The notes under the pieces: model-generated | Told to the model about the DNA's origin: nothing | The model's database searches: none | Seen by the model: the letters and a program-made list of their open reading frames with translations, nothing else | In this document: positions 1 to 8,022 of the stretch, piece after piece | How positions within the stretch are numbered: position 1 is the first letter of the stretch | Layout: each line of letters begins with the position of its first letter | Translations under genes and position numbers: made by a program | Source: Bacteroidota bacterium | GTDB lineage: Bacteria > Bacteroidota > Bacteroidia > Bacteroidales > F082 | Assembly (NCBI GenBank): GCA_018816765.1 | Contig: JAHIUX010000078.1 | Location: 62,001 to 126,000, forward strand | Direction: 5' to 3' | DNA: 64,000 nt

Positions 1-783
1 ACCATACACTTTTTCGAAGCCAAACATACCGAGCACCCTGGGTACGAGGTTTACGGCCGACCCATGGATGGGGGTGAAGACGATTTTAAAGTCTTTCTGT
101 CGTTTAATAAGTTCCGGCGAAAGGCTCAGCTTTTTGATGTGATCGAGGTAGATCTGATCAAATTGCTCATCGAGCATGGTGATCAGCTTTGGGTTGCCGT
201 TAAAGTTGACCATACCCGGATCAGTGATTTTCTCCACTTCGGTGATCACATTCTTATCGTGTGGGGCAATCATCTGGCCACCATCGTCCCAATAGGCCTT
301 GTACCCGTTATACTCTTTCGGATTATGAGAAGCCGTGATTACCACGCCGCTCTGACACCCAAAATACCGCACAGTGAATGACAATTCCGGGGTGGGCCTG
401 AGCGAATTAAACAAATACACCCCAATTTGATTTGCGCTAAATACCTGGGCTGTAATTTCGGTAAAATACGCACTGTTGTTTCGGCAGTCGTGTGCAATGG
501 CGACCTTCAGGTCAGTTTTGCCCGGAAACATCCTCTTCAGGTAATTGGCCAGGCCCTGTGTGGCCATGGCCACCGTGTATTTGTTCATCCGGTTGGTCCC
601 GACACCCATGATGCCCCTCAGACCGCCGGTGCCAAACTCCAGGTTTCGGTAGAAACTTTCAGTGAGCTCCTGCGGATCGTTTTCGATCATGTGTTTTACG
701 GCAGAAGCCGTTTCTGCGTCATATGGTGCTTTTGTCCATTTTAAAGCTACCTCAAGTACCTTAGGATCAATAGTTATGTTCAT
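1..783 (-). CDS. pgm: Phosphoglucomutase/phosphomannomutase (alpha-D-phosphohexomutase), C-terminal part cut off by window edge
   Basis: Interconverts hexose 1- and 6-phosphates in the cytoplasm, supplying glucose-1-phosphate for the sugar nucleotides made by the upstream genes. The first 261 residues are visible. They contain the N-terminal signature GTGGLRGIMG and the phosphoserine loop ITASHNP, whose serine carries the catalytic phosphate. The ATG at 783 overlaps the TGA of the preceding gene (ATGA), so translation is probably coupled and this is the fifth gene of the ugd operon. The family is usually about 550-580 residues, so roughly half is missing. The family call is firm; glucose versus mannose preference cannot be read from the sequence. 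Confidence 0.93.
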   Translation of the reverse strand, partial: MNITIDPKVLEVALKWTKAPYDAETASAVKHMIENDPQELTESFYRNLEFGTGGLRGIMGVGTNRMNKYTVAMATQGLANYLKRMFPGKTDLKVAIAHDCRNNSAYFTEITAQVFSANQIGVYLFNSLRPTPELSFTVRYFGCQSGVVITASHNPKEYNGYKAYWDDGGQMIAPHDKNVITEVEKITDPGMVNFNGNPKLITMLDEQFDQIYLDHIKKLSLSPELIKRQKDFKIVFTPIHGSAVNLVPRVLGMFGFEKVYG

Positions 784-1184
784 TTTGTTAGTCTTTTATT
801 GTGACTGAATTTCTTAAATCCATCAATGATTTTATCTTCAAAGATACTCACCAGTGCACCGGAATCAATGCCTGAAAAACTCAATAGTGTATTTAACTTT
901 TCCTGATGGGTGGCCAGCAACTCAGGCCGTGAAACGATTTCCACGATCAGTGCATCTTCTACAATCAGGTCAACAGTAAGTTGCTCTTCTATTTTGATGC
1001 CCTTGTATTGCACCTGCAGGCGGGCATGATGCCTGAAATGAATGCCCCGCAACCTGAGCTCCTGAATCAGGCAACTCAGAAACACTTCTTTGATGATACC
1101 CGGGCCGGTAATCTGATGCACCTCCCTCACCGCTTCGTAAACCAAGGTAGTTAGTTTACTCCTCGAAATCCTATCCATTAACAT
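780..1184 (-). CDS. GxxExxY family protein (PD-(D/E)XK-like fold), degenerate motifs
   Basis: 134 residues that match the GxxExxY family (DUF/PDDEXK_3-like) along the whole length: an N-terminal helix, ITGPGIIKEVF, a YKG strand, then DLIVEDALIVEIV. These proteins are small nuclease-fold proteins of unknown role, often scattered in Bacteroidota and Planctomycetota genomes near sugar-nucleotide genes. The name-giving motif is altered here: the usual E of GxxExxY is K and the Y is F. The lysine that normally follows the EI/EL pair is V (EIVS). If the fold ever had nuclease chemistry, this copy probably does not. Its start overlaps the end of rfbD by 14 bases and its stop overlaps the pgm start, so it is embedded in the operon. 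Confidence 0.82.
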   Translation of the reverse strand: MLMDRISRSKLTTLVYEAVREVHQITGPGIIKEVFLSCLIQELRLRGIHFRHHARLQVQYKGIKIEEQLTVDLIVEDALIVEIVSRPELLATHQEKLNTLLSFSGIDSGALVSIFEDKIIDGFKKFSHNKRLTK

Positions 1185-2043
1185 GCAACTCAGCTAAACA
1201 TTTTTTCAGGCTGTCGCGCCAGTAAGGAATTTGAGTACCCATCTGTTGCCTGATTTTACTTTTATTTAAAACACTGTAAAAAGGTCTTTTGGTCTTTACC
1301 GGATAATCTTTTGATTCAATGGGGAATACATTGCAAGGAATGGCCTCTTCTTCCATAATCGCCAGGGCGAAATCATACCAGCTGATTACACCTTCATTGC
1401 TGTAATGGTATATACTGCTTTTTGTAACAGACTGGCTGTTTTCGATAAAATACACGATCGCTCCGGCAAGGTCAAAAGCCCAGGTAGGTGTACCAATCTG
1501 ATCAACGACAACCTTGAGCTCTTTGCGTTCTTTGCCAAGCCTGATCATCGTTTTAACGAAATTGTTGCCAAAGGCAGAATACAACCACGAGGTGCGAATC
1601 AGTATGTGGCGCGCCTTGTGCTTAGCGAGGATGGCCTCGCCCTCCGCCTTGCTTTTGCCATAGGCAGAGACCGGACAAATTGGGTCAGTCTCTTCGTATG
1701 GCTTGAAATGTTCGCCATTAAACACATAATCTGTCGAAATGTGAATGAGCAAGGCATTTCGGCGCACTGTGGCATCCGCCAGAATATTTACTGCACCTGC
1801 ATTGATCAGCAGTGCTACTTCGGATTCATCCTCAGCCTTATCTACTGCTGTGTAGGCAGCACAGTTCACGCAGATATCAATTTGATATTCACTGAAGAAA
1901 CGCTCAACGGCTGCCTCATCAGTAATATTCAGCTCATCGACATCGGTAAAATACCAGTTGCACTCAGCAGTGGATGCGACAAATTTTTTCAATTCGTTGC
2001 CAAGCTGACCCTTGCTTCCGGTGACAAGGATGTTTTTCTTCAT
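1171..2043 (-). CDS. rfbD: dTDP-4-dehydrorhamnose reductase
   Basis: Reduces dTDP-4-keto-L-rhamnose to dTDP-L-rhamnose with NAD(P)H, the last step of rhamnose donor synthesis for surface glycans. The 290-residue product starts MKKNILVTGSKGQLGNEL with the Rossmann glycine motif, then has STDYVFNG and the SDR catalytic YGKSK (YxxxK). The ATG at 2043 was chosen; the only longer in-frame start (2052) is TTG and would overlap uxs. The gene lies 1 base after the uxs stop, in the same operon. rfbA, rfbB and rfbC are not in this window, so the other rhamnose enzymes must be elsewhere. Confidence 0.92.
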   Translation of the reverse strand: MKKNILVTGSKGQLGNELKKFVASTAECNWYFTDVDELNITDEAAVERFFSEYQIDICVNCAAYTAVDKAEDESEVALLINAGAVNILADATVRRNALLIHISTDYVFNGEHFKPYEETDPICPVSAYGKSKAEGEAILAKHKARHILIRTSWLYSAFGNNFVKTMIRLGKERKELKVVVDQIGTPTWAFDLAGAIVYFIENSQSVTKSSIYHYSNEGVISWYDFALAIMEEEAIPCNVFPIESKDYPVKTKRPFYSVLNKSKIRQQMGTQIPYWRDSLKKCLAELHVNG

Positions 2044-2044
2044 G

Positions 2045-2977
2045 CTATACAATTGACCTGAAGTATTCGATTGTCCTTACGAGGCCTTCATCGAGGCTGA
2101 CTTTGGGTTCCCAGTTGAGCACCTTTTTTGCCAGTGAGATATCCGGCTTGCGCTGCATTGGGTCATCGGCTGGTAGGGGTTGAAAAACAACTTTCGACTT
2201 GGTGTTAGTCAGGTGAATCACCTTTTCGGCAAGCTCAAGCATGGTAAACTCTCCCGGGTTTCCGATATTGACGGGTCCTGTAAAGTCGTCTGGTGAATTC
2301 ATGAGCCTGATCATGCCTTCGACAAGGTCGTCGACATACTGAAAGCTGCGTGTTTGCAATCCATTGCCATAAATGGTGATGTCTTCTCCGCGCAAGGCCT
2401 GTACGATGAAATTTGAAACCACCCGGCCATCGTTGGGGTGCATGCGGGGGCCATAGGTATTGAAAATGCGAATGATCTTGATCCTGACATTGTTTTGTTT
2501 GTGGTAATTCACAAACAAAGTCTCTGCACATCGCTTGCCTTCGTCATAACAGGCTCTCGGACCAATCGGATTCACATGTCCCCAGTATGACTCAGTTTGC
2601 GGGTGTTCTTCCGGGTCACCGTAAACTTCACTGGTGCTTGCCTGCAACACCTTGGCTTTGATGCGTTTGGCAAGTCCCAGCATATTGATGGCGCCCATGA
2701 CCGAGGTCTTGACAGTTTTGATGGGGTTATACTGGTAGTGCACTGGAGATGCGGGGCAGGCCAGGTTGAAAATTTCGTCAACCTCTACGAAATAAGGTGA
2801 GGTCACATCGTGGCGAACTAGTTCGAAATAGGGATTGTGAATCAGGTGGACAACATTTTTCTTCTGTCCGGTGAAATAGTTATCCATACAGATCACATCA
2901 TTGCCTTCTTTGAGCAGGCGTTCGCATAAATGTGATCCTAGAAAACCAGCACCTCCGGTGACGAGTACTCTTTTCAT
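2045..2977 (-). CDS. uxs: UDP-glucuronate decarboxylase (UDP-xylose synthase)
   Basis: Extended SDR that decarboxylates UDP-glucuronate to UDP-xylose in the cytoplasm. 310 residues from the ATG at 2977 give the typical start [22 protein letters not shown]. Family marks are the STSEVYGDP segment, [21 protein letters not shown] with the catalytic YDEGK, and NTYGPRM. A longer frame to 3010 exists but adds residues outside the conserved fold. It lies 72 bases downstream of ugd, whose product is its substrate, so the pair forms a two-step UDP-glucose to UDP-xylose route. Confidence 0.94.
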   Translation of the reverse strand: MKRVLVTGGAGFLGSHLCERLLKEGNDVICMDNYFTGQKKNVVHLIHNPYFELVRHDVTSPYFVEVDEIFNLACPASPVHYQYNPIKTVKTSVMGAINMLGLAKRIKAKVLQASTSEVYGDPEEHPQTESYWGHVNPIGPRACYDEGKRCAETLFVNYHKQNNVRIKIIRIFNTYGPRMHPNDGRVVSNFIVQALRGEDITIYGNGLQTRSFQYVDDLVEGMIRLMNSPDDFTGPVNIGNPGEFTMLELAEKVIHLTNTKSKVVFQPLPADDPMQRKPDISLAKKVLNWEPKVSLDEGLVRTIEYFRSIV

Positions 2978-3049
2978 AATGGTTGTGTTGTTGGTAAAAT
3001 AATAGCCCAACGGTTTGATCCGTCAGGCTATGTTCGTTGTGAAACTTAA

Positions 3050-4372
3050 TTATTTTGTGTGGATGCCGATGCAGAAATAATCAAATCCTTCCTGGATCAT
3101 TTCTTTGGCGTCGTAAATATTCCTGCCATCGAAAATGGCGGGCTTTTTGAGTAATTTCTTGATTACCCTGAAATTGGGGAATTTAAATTCTGACCATTCG
3201 GTAACAATAATCAATGCATCTGCATCAATCAGGGTATCGTACTGGTCTTTGGCAAACTCGATGCTGTTTTTAAAGATTCGTTCGCCTTCTTCCATAGCAA
3301 CCGGGTCATAGGCTTTTACATTGGCACCGGCCAGAAGCAATTTCTCAATGATCACACGTGAAGGAGCTTCGCGCATATCATCGGTATTGGGTTTAAACGA
3401 CAGGCCCCAGACGGCAATGGTTTTGCCTTTGAGATCGCCGTTATAATACTTATTCAACTTGTTGAACATGACCGATTTCTGATCATCATTCACGTCTTCA
3501 ACAGCTGTCAACACACGCAGGTTGTAGTTGTAGTTTTTGGCTGTTTTGATCAAGGCCTTAACGTCTTTAGGGAAGCATGATCCGCCATAACCTGTGCCTG
3601 GATAGATGAAATACATGCCGATGCGGCGGTCTGAGCCAATGCCTTTGCGGACCATGTTAACATCGGCACCAACGATTTCGCATAGGTTGGCCACATCGTT
3701 CATGAAACTGATTTTGGTGGCCAGCATCGCGTTGGCAGCGTATTTGGTCATTTCTGCAGATACTATATCCATGAAAATTACCGGATGGCCGTTCATGGTG
3801 AACGGCTTGTAGAGGCGTTTCATGAGTTCTTCAGCCCTGGCAGAATCAATGCCTACGACGATGCGGTCAGGTTTAAGGAAATCATCGACTGCGGCGCCTT
3901 CCTTCAAAAACTCAGGGTTAGAGGCTACGTCGAATGGGATATCTACGCCGCGTTTTGCCAGTTCTTCCTTGATCACTTTCCTTACTTTTTCTGCGGTGCC
4001 AACAGGAACCGTGCTTTTTGTCACTATAAGGATGTAGTCCTGCATATTCTTTCCAACCTCACGTGCAACATCGAGCACATATTTGAGGTCGGCACTGCCA
4101 TCTTCATCAGGGGGAGTGCCTACGGCACTGAATAAAACCTGACAGTCCTTTAAGGTCGGGCCAAGTTCGGTGGTGAAAAACAAGCGGTTTTTTTCCACAT
4201 TCCGTTGAACCATTTCTTCCAGCCCGGGCTCGTAAATCGGGATAATGCCTTTGTTGAGGTTGTCAACCTTTGTCTTGTCTATGTCGACACAATGTACATC
4301 AATACCCACTTCCGCAAAGCAAGTTCCTGTAACAAGTCCTACATAACCGGTACCTACAATTGTAATTTTCAT
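3050..4372 (-). CDS. ugd: UDP-glucose 6-dehydrogenase
   Basis: Oxidises UDP-glucose twice to UDP-glucuronate using NAD+. The 440-residue protein starts MKITIVGTGYVGLVTGTCFAEVG (NAD-binding glycines), has the catalytic cysteine in GGSCFPKD near residue 260, and WGLSFKPNTDDMREAPS in the UDP-binding domain. Length is normal for the family. It is the first gene of the minus-strand operon ugd-uxs-rfbD-GxxExxY-pgm. No clean -7 box was found upstream, only an AT-rich leader. Confidence 0.95.
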   Translation of the reverse strand: MKITIVGTGYVGLVTGTCFAEVGIDVHCVDIDKTKVDNLNKGIIPIYEPGLEEMVQRNVEKNRLFFTTELGPTLKDCQVLFSAVGTPPDEDGSADLKYVLDVAREVGKNMQDYILIVTKSTVPVGTAEKVRKVIKEELAKRGVDIPFDVASNPEFLKEGAAVDDFLKPDRIVVGIDSARAEELMKRLYKPFTMNGHPVIFMDIVSAEMTKYAANAMLATKISFMNDVANLCEIVGADVNMVRKGIGSDRRIGMYFIYPGTGYGGSCFPKDVKALIKTAKNYNYNLRVLTAVEDVNDDQKSVMFNKLNKYYNGDLKGKTIAVWGLSFKPNTDDMREAPSRVIIEKLLLAGANVKAYDPVAMEEGERIFKNSIEFAKDQYDTLIDADALIIVTEWSEFKFPNFRVIKKLLKKPAIFDGRNIYDAKEMIQEGFDYFCIGIHTK

Positions 4373-4488
4373 AAAAAATATTTTTTTCTTTGATGCTAAA
4401 AAGATGGACCAAGTTAAGCATATAACCGCACAAATTTGCAGCCTGAAGCGAAAAAAAGTTACGAAGCTCCTATGAACTTGAAATTCAA

Positions 4489-5514
4489 TTAGATTTTATA
4501 CATCAAACCGAAGCCCAACGACTCCTTGAATTGCAGTCTGGGTCCTTCACCAATGAGCACCTTGCTGCCGTCGATGATTTCGTATTGTGGGATTTTTGTG
4601 TTATGGTCGTATTTCAGGTGTAGAAAAAGAACGGTTTGCAGGTATTTGTTGATCGAGAAATTGATGTTCGTTTCCCACTCAACATCGATGTTCCATCGGT
4701 TCGATTTGTCACTGTCGAGGTAGTTGTTATATAAATTGATCGCAGTAGACAGGTCAACCTGATCCGTGATGTCGGTGCTGTATTTGGTCAACACATTCAC
4801 ACCGAATTCGCACAGGACGTTTTCTCCTTCGGTGACCATCACACCAGTGCTGTCGTACGTTGCCTTTTCAACCCCAAAAGCGCCTTTATTGGCCAGTTCC
4901 TGGTTTGTGACTATGGTGAATTTTCCTGATGCAGGACTGATAAAGACCTCAAAATCGTCTGATGGCCTGAAATTCATTCCCAGAGAAGCACTCACATAGC
5001 CCGGTGCCAGAAAATCTGAAACCACTGTGGAGTCATTCGGATATTTGTAGCTTGCTGAAAACTGCGATTTAAAAGAGATTAGTGTTGTGTAAGTCCAGTC
5101 ACGGATGGCCTTATGCGACAACGACAGGCTTGTTTCAAGCCGATCATCTGTCTTTTCGATATGTTTCAACCCATATCCTACCAGGCCGAATGCCAGCTTG
5201 CTTCCGGATTCGAAAGAGATGCGCTTCTTGTGGTATCGGCCTTTATAGTCGATACCCGCCTTGCCTGATATGGCATTTTCACCGCCAACTGACCAATTGC
5301 TGTATGTGTTCTGGCTGAAATGAAGATTCAGCTTCAGGTTGTCTTTCCAGTATCTGAGCGTATCGGCTGCCTGCACCGGCACGGTGTCGTTAGTAGCTAT
5401 TGCCAGCAATGGAAATGCAGTAAATTGAGGTATAACAACGGCTAAGAAAACAATAAGGGCTTTTTGAAACTGCTTTTTGCTTGCAGTTTGTCGTTTTTGC
5501 CAAAAGGAACGCAT
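4489..5514 (-). CDS. DUF3078 family envelope protein
   Basis: 341 residues from the ATG at 5514 (an alternative ATG at 5550 adds 12). The N-terminus is basic followed by a hydrophobic run ending near VQA, a likely signal peptide. The rest is rich in alternating aromatic beta-strand segments (for example WKDNLKLNLHFSQNTYSNWSVGG and the C-terminal FKESLGFGLMYKI ending in an aromatic-rich strand), typical of DUF3078 proteins of Bacteroidota, which are predicted outer-membrane beta-barrels of unknown role. It stands alone between the ugd operon and a strong terminator, so it has its own promoter. Confidence 0.8.
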   Translation of the reverse strand: MRSFWQKRQTASKKQFQKALIVFLAVVIPQFTAFPLLAIATNDTVPVQAADTLRYWKDNLKLNLHFSQNTYSNWSVGGENAISGKAGIDYKGRYHKKRISFESGSKLAFGLVGYGLKHIEKTDDRLETSLSLSHKAIRDWTYTTLISFKSQFSASYKYPNDSTVVSDFLAPGYVSASLGMNFRPSDDFEVFISPASGKFTIVTNQELANKGAFGVEKATYDSTGVMVTEGENVLCEFGVNVLTKYSTDITDQVDLSTAINLYNNYLDSDKSNRWNIDVEWETNINFSINKYLQTVLFLHLKYDHNTKIPQYEIIDGSKVLIGEGPRLQFKESLGFGLMYKI

Positions 5515-5581
5515 CTTGCTTTGATTCAGGATAGGGAAATTGAAAATCATGATTAACGTTTTGCTGTTGATCAGATGAACG

Positions 5582-5645
5582 AAAAAAAGGTCATTTTTAG
5601 CATATTCTCAGGAATAGATTTTGCTAAAAAATGACCTTTTTCGGG
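5582..5645 (-). terminator. Rho-independent terminator downstream of the S9 peptidase
   Basis: Arms 5584-5602 and 5622-5641 are inverted repeats of about 19 bp with one extra A in the second arm. The loop is about 19 bases. Read on the minus strand the second arm ends in a run of seven T, so it terminates transcripts from the peptidase gene at 5761-7857. A-runs on the other side could make it work in both directions. Confidence 0.8.
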
Positions 5646-5760
5646 ATAAATAATTTATTTATACATCATTAGGCTGAACATTTACTGACAACAACTTACT
5701 ATGTCGTTGGTTATTAAACAAATGCCGTACCGGATGTGATCCAATTGTTTATTAAATGTG

Positions 5761-7857
5761 TTATTTCAACCACTTATCGAGCCAGTTAAAGAATGTACGT
5801 TGCCAAAGGATCCCATTTTGTGGTTTAAGCACCCAGTGATTCTCATCTGGGAAATAGAGGTATTCAGCTGGAAGTCCCTTCAAAATCGCTGCATTGTAAG
5901 CCTGCATGCCTTGCGATGCAACGATCCTGTAATCGAGTTCGCTGTGGACAACAAGCAGTGGGGTATCCCAGTTTTGAACAAACTTGTGTGGTGAATTGGC
6001 ATAAGACCACATGGCGGTTTTGTTGGTTTTATCCCAGAACGGACCGCCCAAATCCCAGTTGACAAACCAGAGTTCTTCTGTTTCAAGGTATTGCGATTCG
6101 AGGTTGAACATGCCATCATGGGCAATAAAGGCCTTGAAACGTTTGTTGTGGTTTCCGGCCAGCCAATACACGGAAAATCCGCCATAACTTGCCCCAACAG
6201 CACCCAATCGATTGGAGTCGACATAGGGCTCTTTTGATACAGCATCAATGGCTGACAAATAGTCCTTCATATTTTGTCCGCCATAATCGCCGCTGATCTG
6301 TTCATTCCAATCTTTTCCAAAGCCTTGCAGTCCTCTGCGGTTGGGCGCTACAATAATATAATCGTTTGCAGCCATCATCTGAAAGTTCCAGCGATAGGAC
6401 CAGAACTGGCTCACGGTGCTTTGCGGACCACCCTGGCAATACAGCAAGGCCGGGTAGGTTTTGGTCGAATCAAAATGTGGCGGAAAAATCACCCAGGTCA
6501 GCATTTGCTTGTTGTCTGTTGTTGTAATCCAGCGTTCTTCAACGCGTCCAAAGGTGAGCTGATCCAGTAAAGGTTTGTTAACGAAAGAGATCTGTGCCTG
6601 TTCTCCGGTTGCAGGATCGATGCTGAAAATTTCGATCGGACCGGACATCGACATCTTAGTGCCAATGAGTTTGTTGCCGGCCGGAATAACGGAAGTGTAA
6701 TCATGCACACCTTCGGTCTTTTTAAGGATGTTTCCTGTGGCCAGATCAAGGCTGTATACCTGGTCAAGTGCATGCCAGTCGCTGATGAAATATAAGGTTT
6801 GGCTGTCGCTGCTCCATGCAAGTCCGCGAGCATCCTGATCGAAATTCAGGCTGTAGTCTTTTTTTGTGTTACTTTTGAGGTCCATGACGAATAAACGGAG
6901 CTTATCTGCTTCATAACCATCACGCTCCATACTTTCCCAAGCGAGGTAATTCCCATCAGGAGAGAAAACGGGCGATTGGTCATAACCCATCATGCCTTCG
7001 GTGAGGTTGACTGTTGTTTTCGAATCTACATCATACTGGTACAGGTCTGAGTTTGTTGAAAGGCTGTATTCCTTGCCCGATTTTTTTCTGCAGGTGTAAA
7101 CAACTGCTTTGCTGTCGGGGCGCCAGGTAATCTGCTCCATTCCGCCAAAGGGGCTCAGTGGTGATTCCCAGGGCTCATCCAGCATAATGTCGTTGAGGTT
7201 TGCAAGGCTTTCGTTTTGATAATCAGCTACAAAAACATGTGAATAGCTATCCACCCAGTGGTCCCAGTGGCGGTACATCAGGTCATTCATGATTCGGCCA
7301 CTTGTTTTAGGCAGGTCAGGATACATCTTTTTTACCGTGTTTTCGGCATTTACATCGGCTATAAACAGGATTTTTGTTTGATCTGGAGCATATTCGAATC
7401 CGTTAATGCCTGATTCGATATTGCTGATTTGTTTTCTGCCCGTTCCATCAGGATTCATCTCCCAAAGCTGCATGCTGCCTGATTCGGCCGAAAGGAACCC
7501 GATCTTTTTACCATCAGGCCTCCAGCGGGGATTGTATTCTCCGCCATTGGTATTGGTGATACGAGAAAACCTGTCGCCCGATGTTGACATGGTATATAGT
7601 TCAGCATTGCCTTTGTTTTGCTCAATGTCATAGTATGTGATTCCAAAAGCAAGGGTTGATTTGTCGGGCGAAAGGCTAATCTCGCCAATTCTTCCGAAGG
7701 ACCACAACACCTCAGGAGTCATCTTATCGCTGTTAAGTGTGAAGGACTTGGGACCAATCGGTTCTGGCACGGCCTCAGCTGCCTGTTGCGGAGAACTGCT
7801 TTCGTTTTGACAGGAAAACAGCAAAACGAGCAGAACCGGAATGATTAACTTTCTCAT
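5761..7857 (-). CDS. S9 family prolyl oligopeptidase-like serine peptidase, lipoprotein
   Basis: 698 residues starting at the ATG at 7857 (the longer frame starts with TTG at 7881). MRKLIIPVLLVLLFSCQNE is a lipoprotein signal with lipobox LFSC, so the enzyme is tethered to the envelope. The N-terminal half is a WD40/TolB-like beta-propeller (repeated LSPDKSTLAF, WRPDGKKIGF, FSPDGNYLAW). The C-terminal alpha/beta hydrolase carries GASYGG with the nucleophilic serine, the aspartate in ELDYRI and the histidine in ENHW. It should cut short peptides, probably dipeptidyl- or acylaminoacyl-peptidase-like. It is monocistronic. Confidence 0.9.
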   Translation of the reverse strand: MRKLIIPVLLVLLFSCQNESSSPQQAAEAVPEPIGPKSFTLNSDKMTPEVLWSFGRIGEISLSPDKSTLAFGITYYDIEQNKGNAELYTMSTSGDRFSRITNTNGGEYNPRWRPDGKKIGFLSAESGSMQLWEMNPDGTGRKQISNIESGINGFEYAPDQTKILFIADVNAENTVKKMYPDLPKTSGRIMNDLMYRHWDHWVDSYSHVFVADYQNESLANLNDIMLDEPWESPLSPFGGMEQITWRPDSKAVVYTCRKKSGKEYSLSTNSDLYQYDVDSKTTVNLTEGMMGYDQSPVFSPDGNYLAWESMERDGYEADKLRLFVMDLKSNTKKDYSLNFDQDARGLAWSSDSQTLYFISDWHALDQVYSLDLATGNILKKTEGVHDYTSVIPAGNKLIGTKMSMSGPIEIFSIDPATGEQAQISFVNKPLLDQLTFGRVEERWITTTDNKQMLTWVIFPPHFDSTKTYPALLYCQGGPQSTVSQFWSYRWNFQMMAANDYIIVAPNRRGLQGFGKDWNEQISGDYGGQNMKDYLSAIDAVSKEPYVDSNRLGAVGASYGGFSVYWLAGNHNKRFKAFIAHDGMFNLESQYLETEELWFVNWDLGGPFWDKTNKTAMWSYANSPHKFVQNWDTPLLVVHSELDYRIVASQGMQAYNAAILKGLPAEYLYFPDENHWVLKPQNGILWQRTFFNWLDKWLK

Positions 7858-8022
7858 AATGAATGGTTTTATTTTGGACAATAATTTGTTTCGAAAATAG
7901 CAATTTTTTGACCATCAACAGAAGATTGCGATGCATTATTCGCTGATGATCATGAAATACCCTTAAACACCATATTGTAGGGATGAGTGTTCTCAATGAT
8001 CTGGCCCTACACATGAATTGTC

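Noticed and set aside
1405-2061. 218-residue plus-strand frame
   Set aside because: Shadow of rfbD, with biased composition and no family pattern.
7975-8010. Inverted repeat GTAGGG...CCCTAC between the glycosidase and peptidase genes
   Set aside because: Six pairs around a loop of more than 20 bases and no T-run; likely chance.
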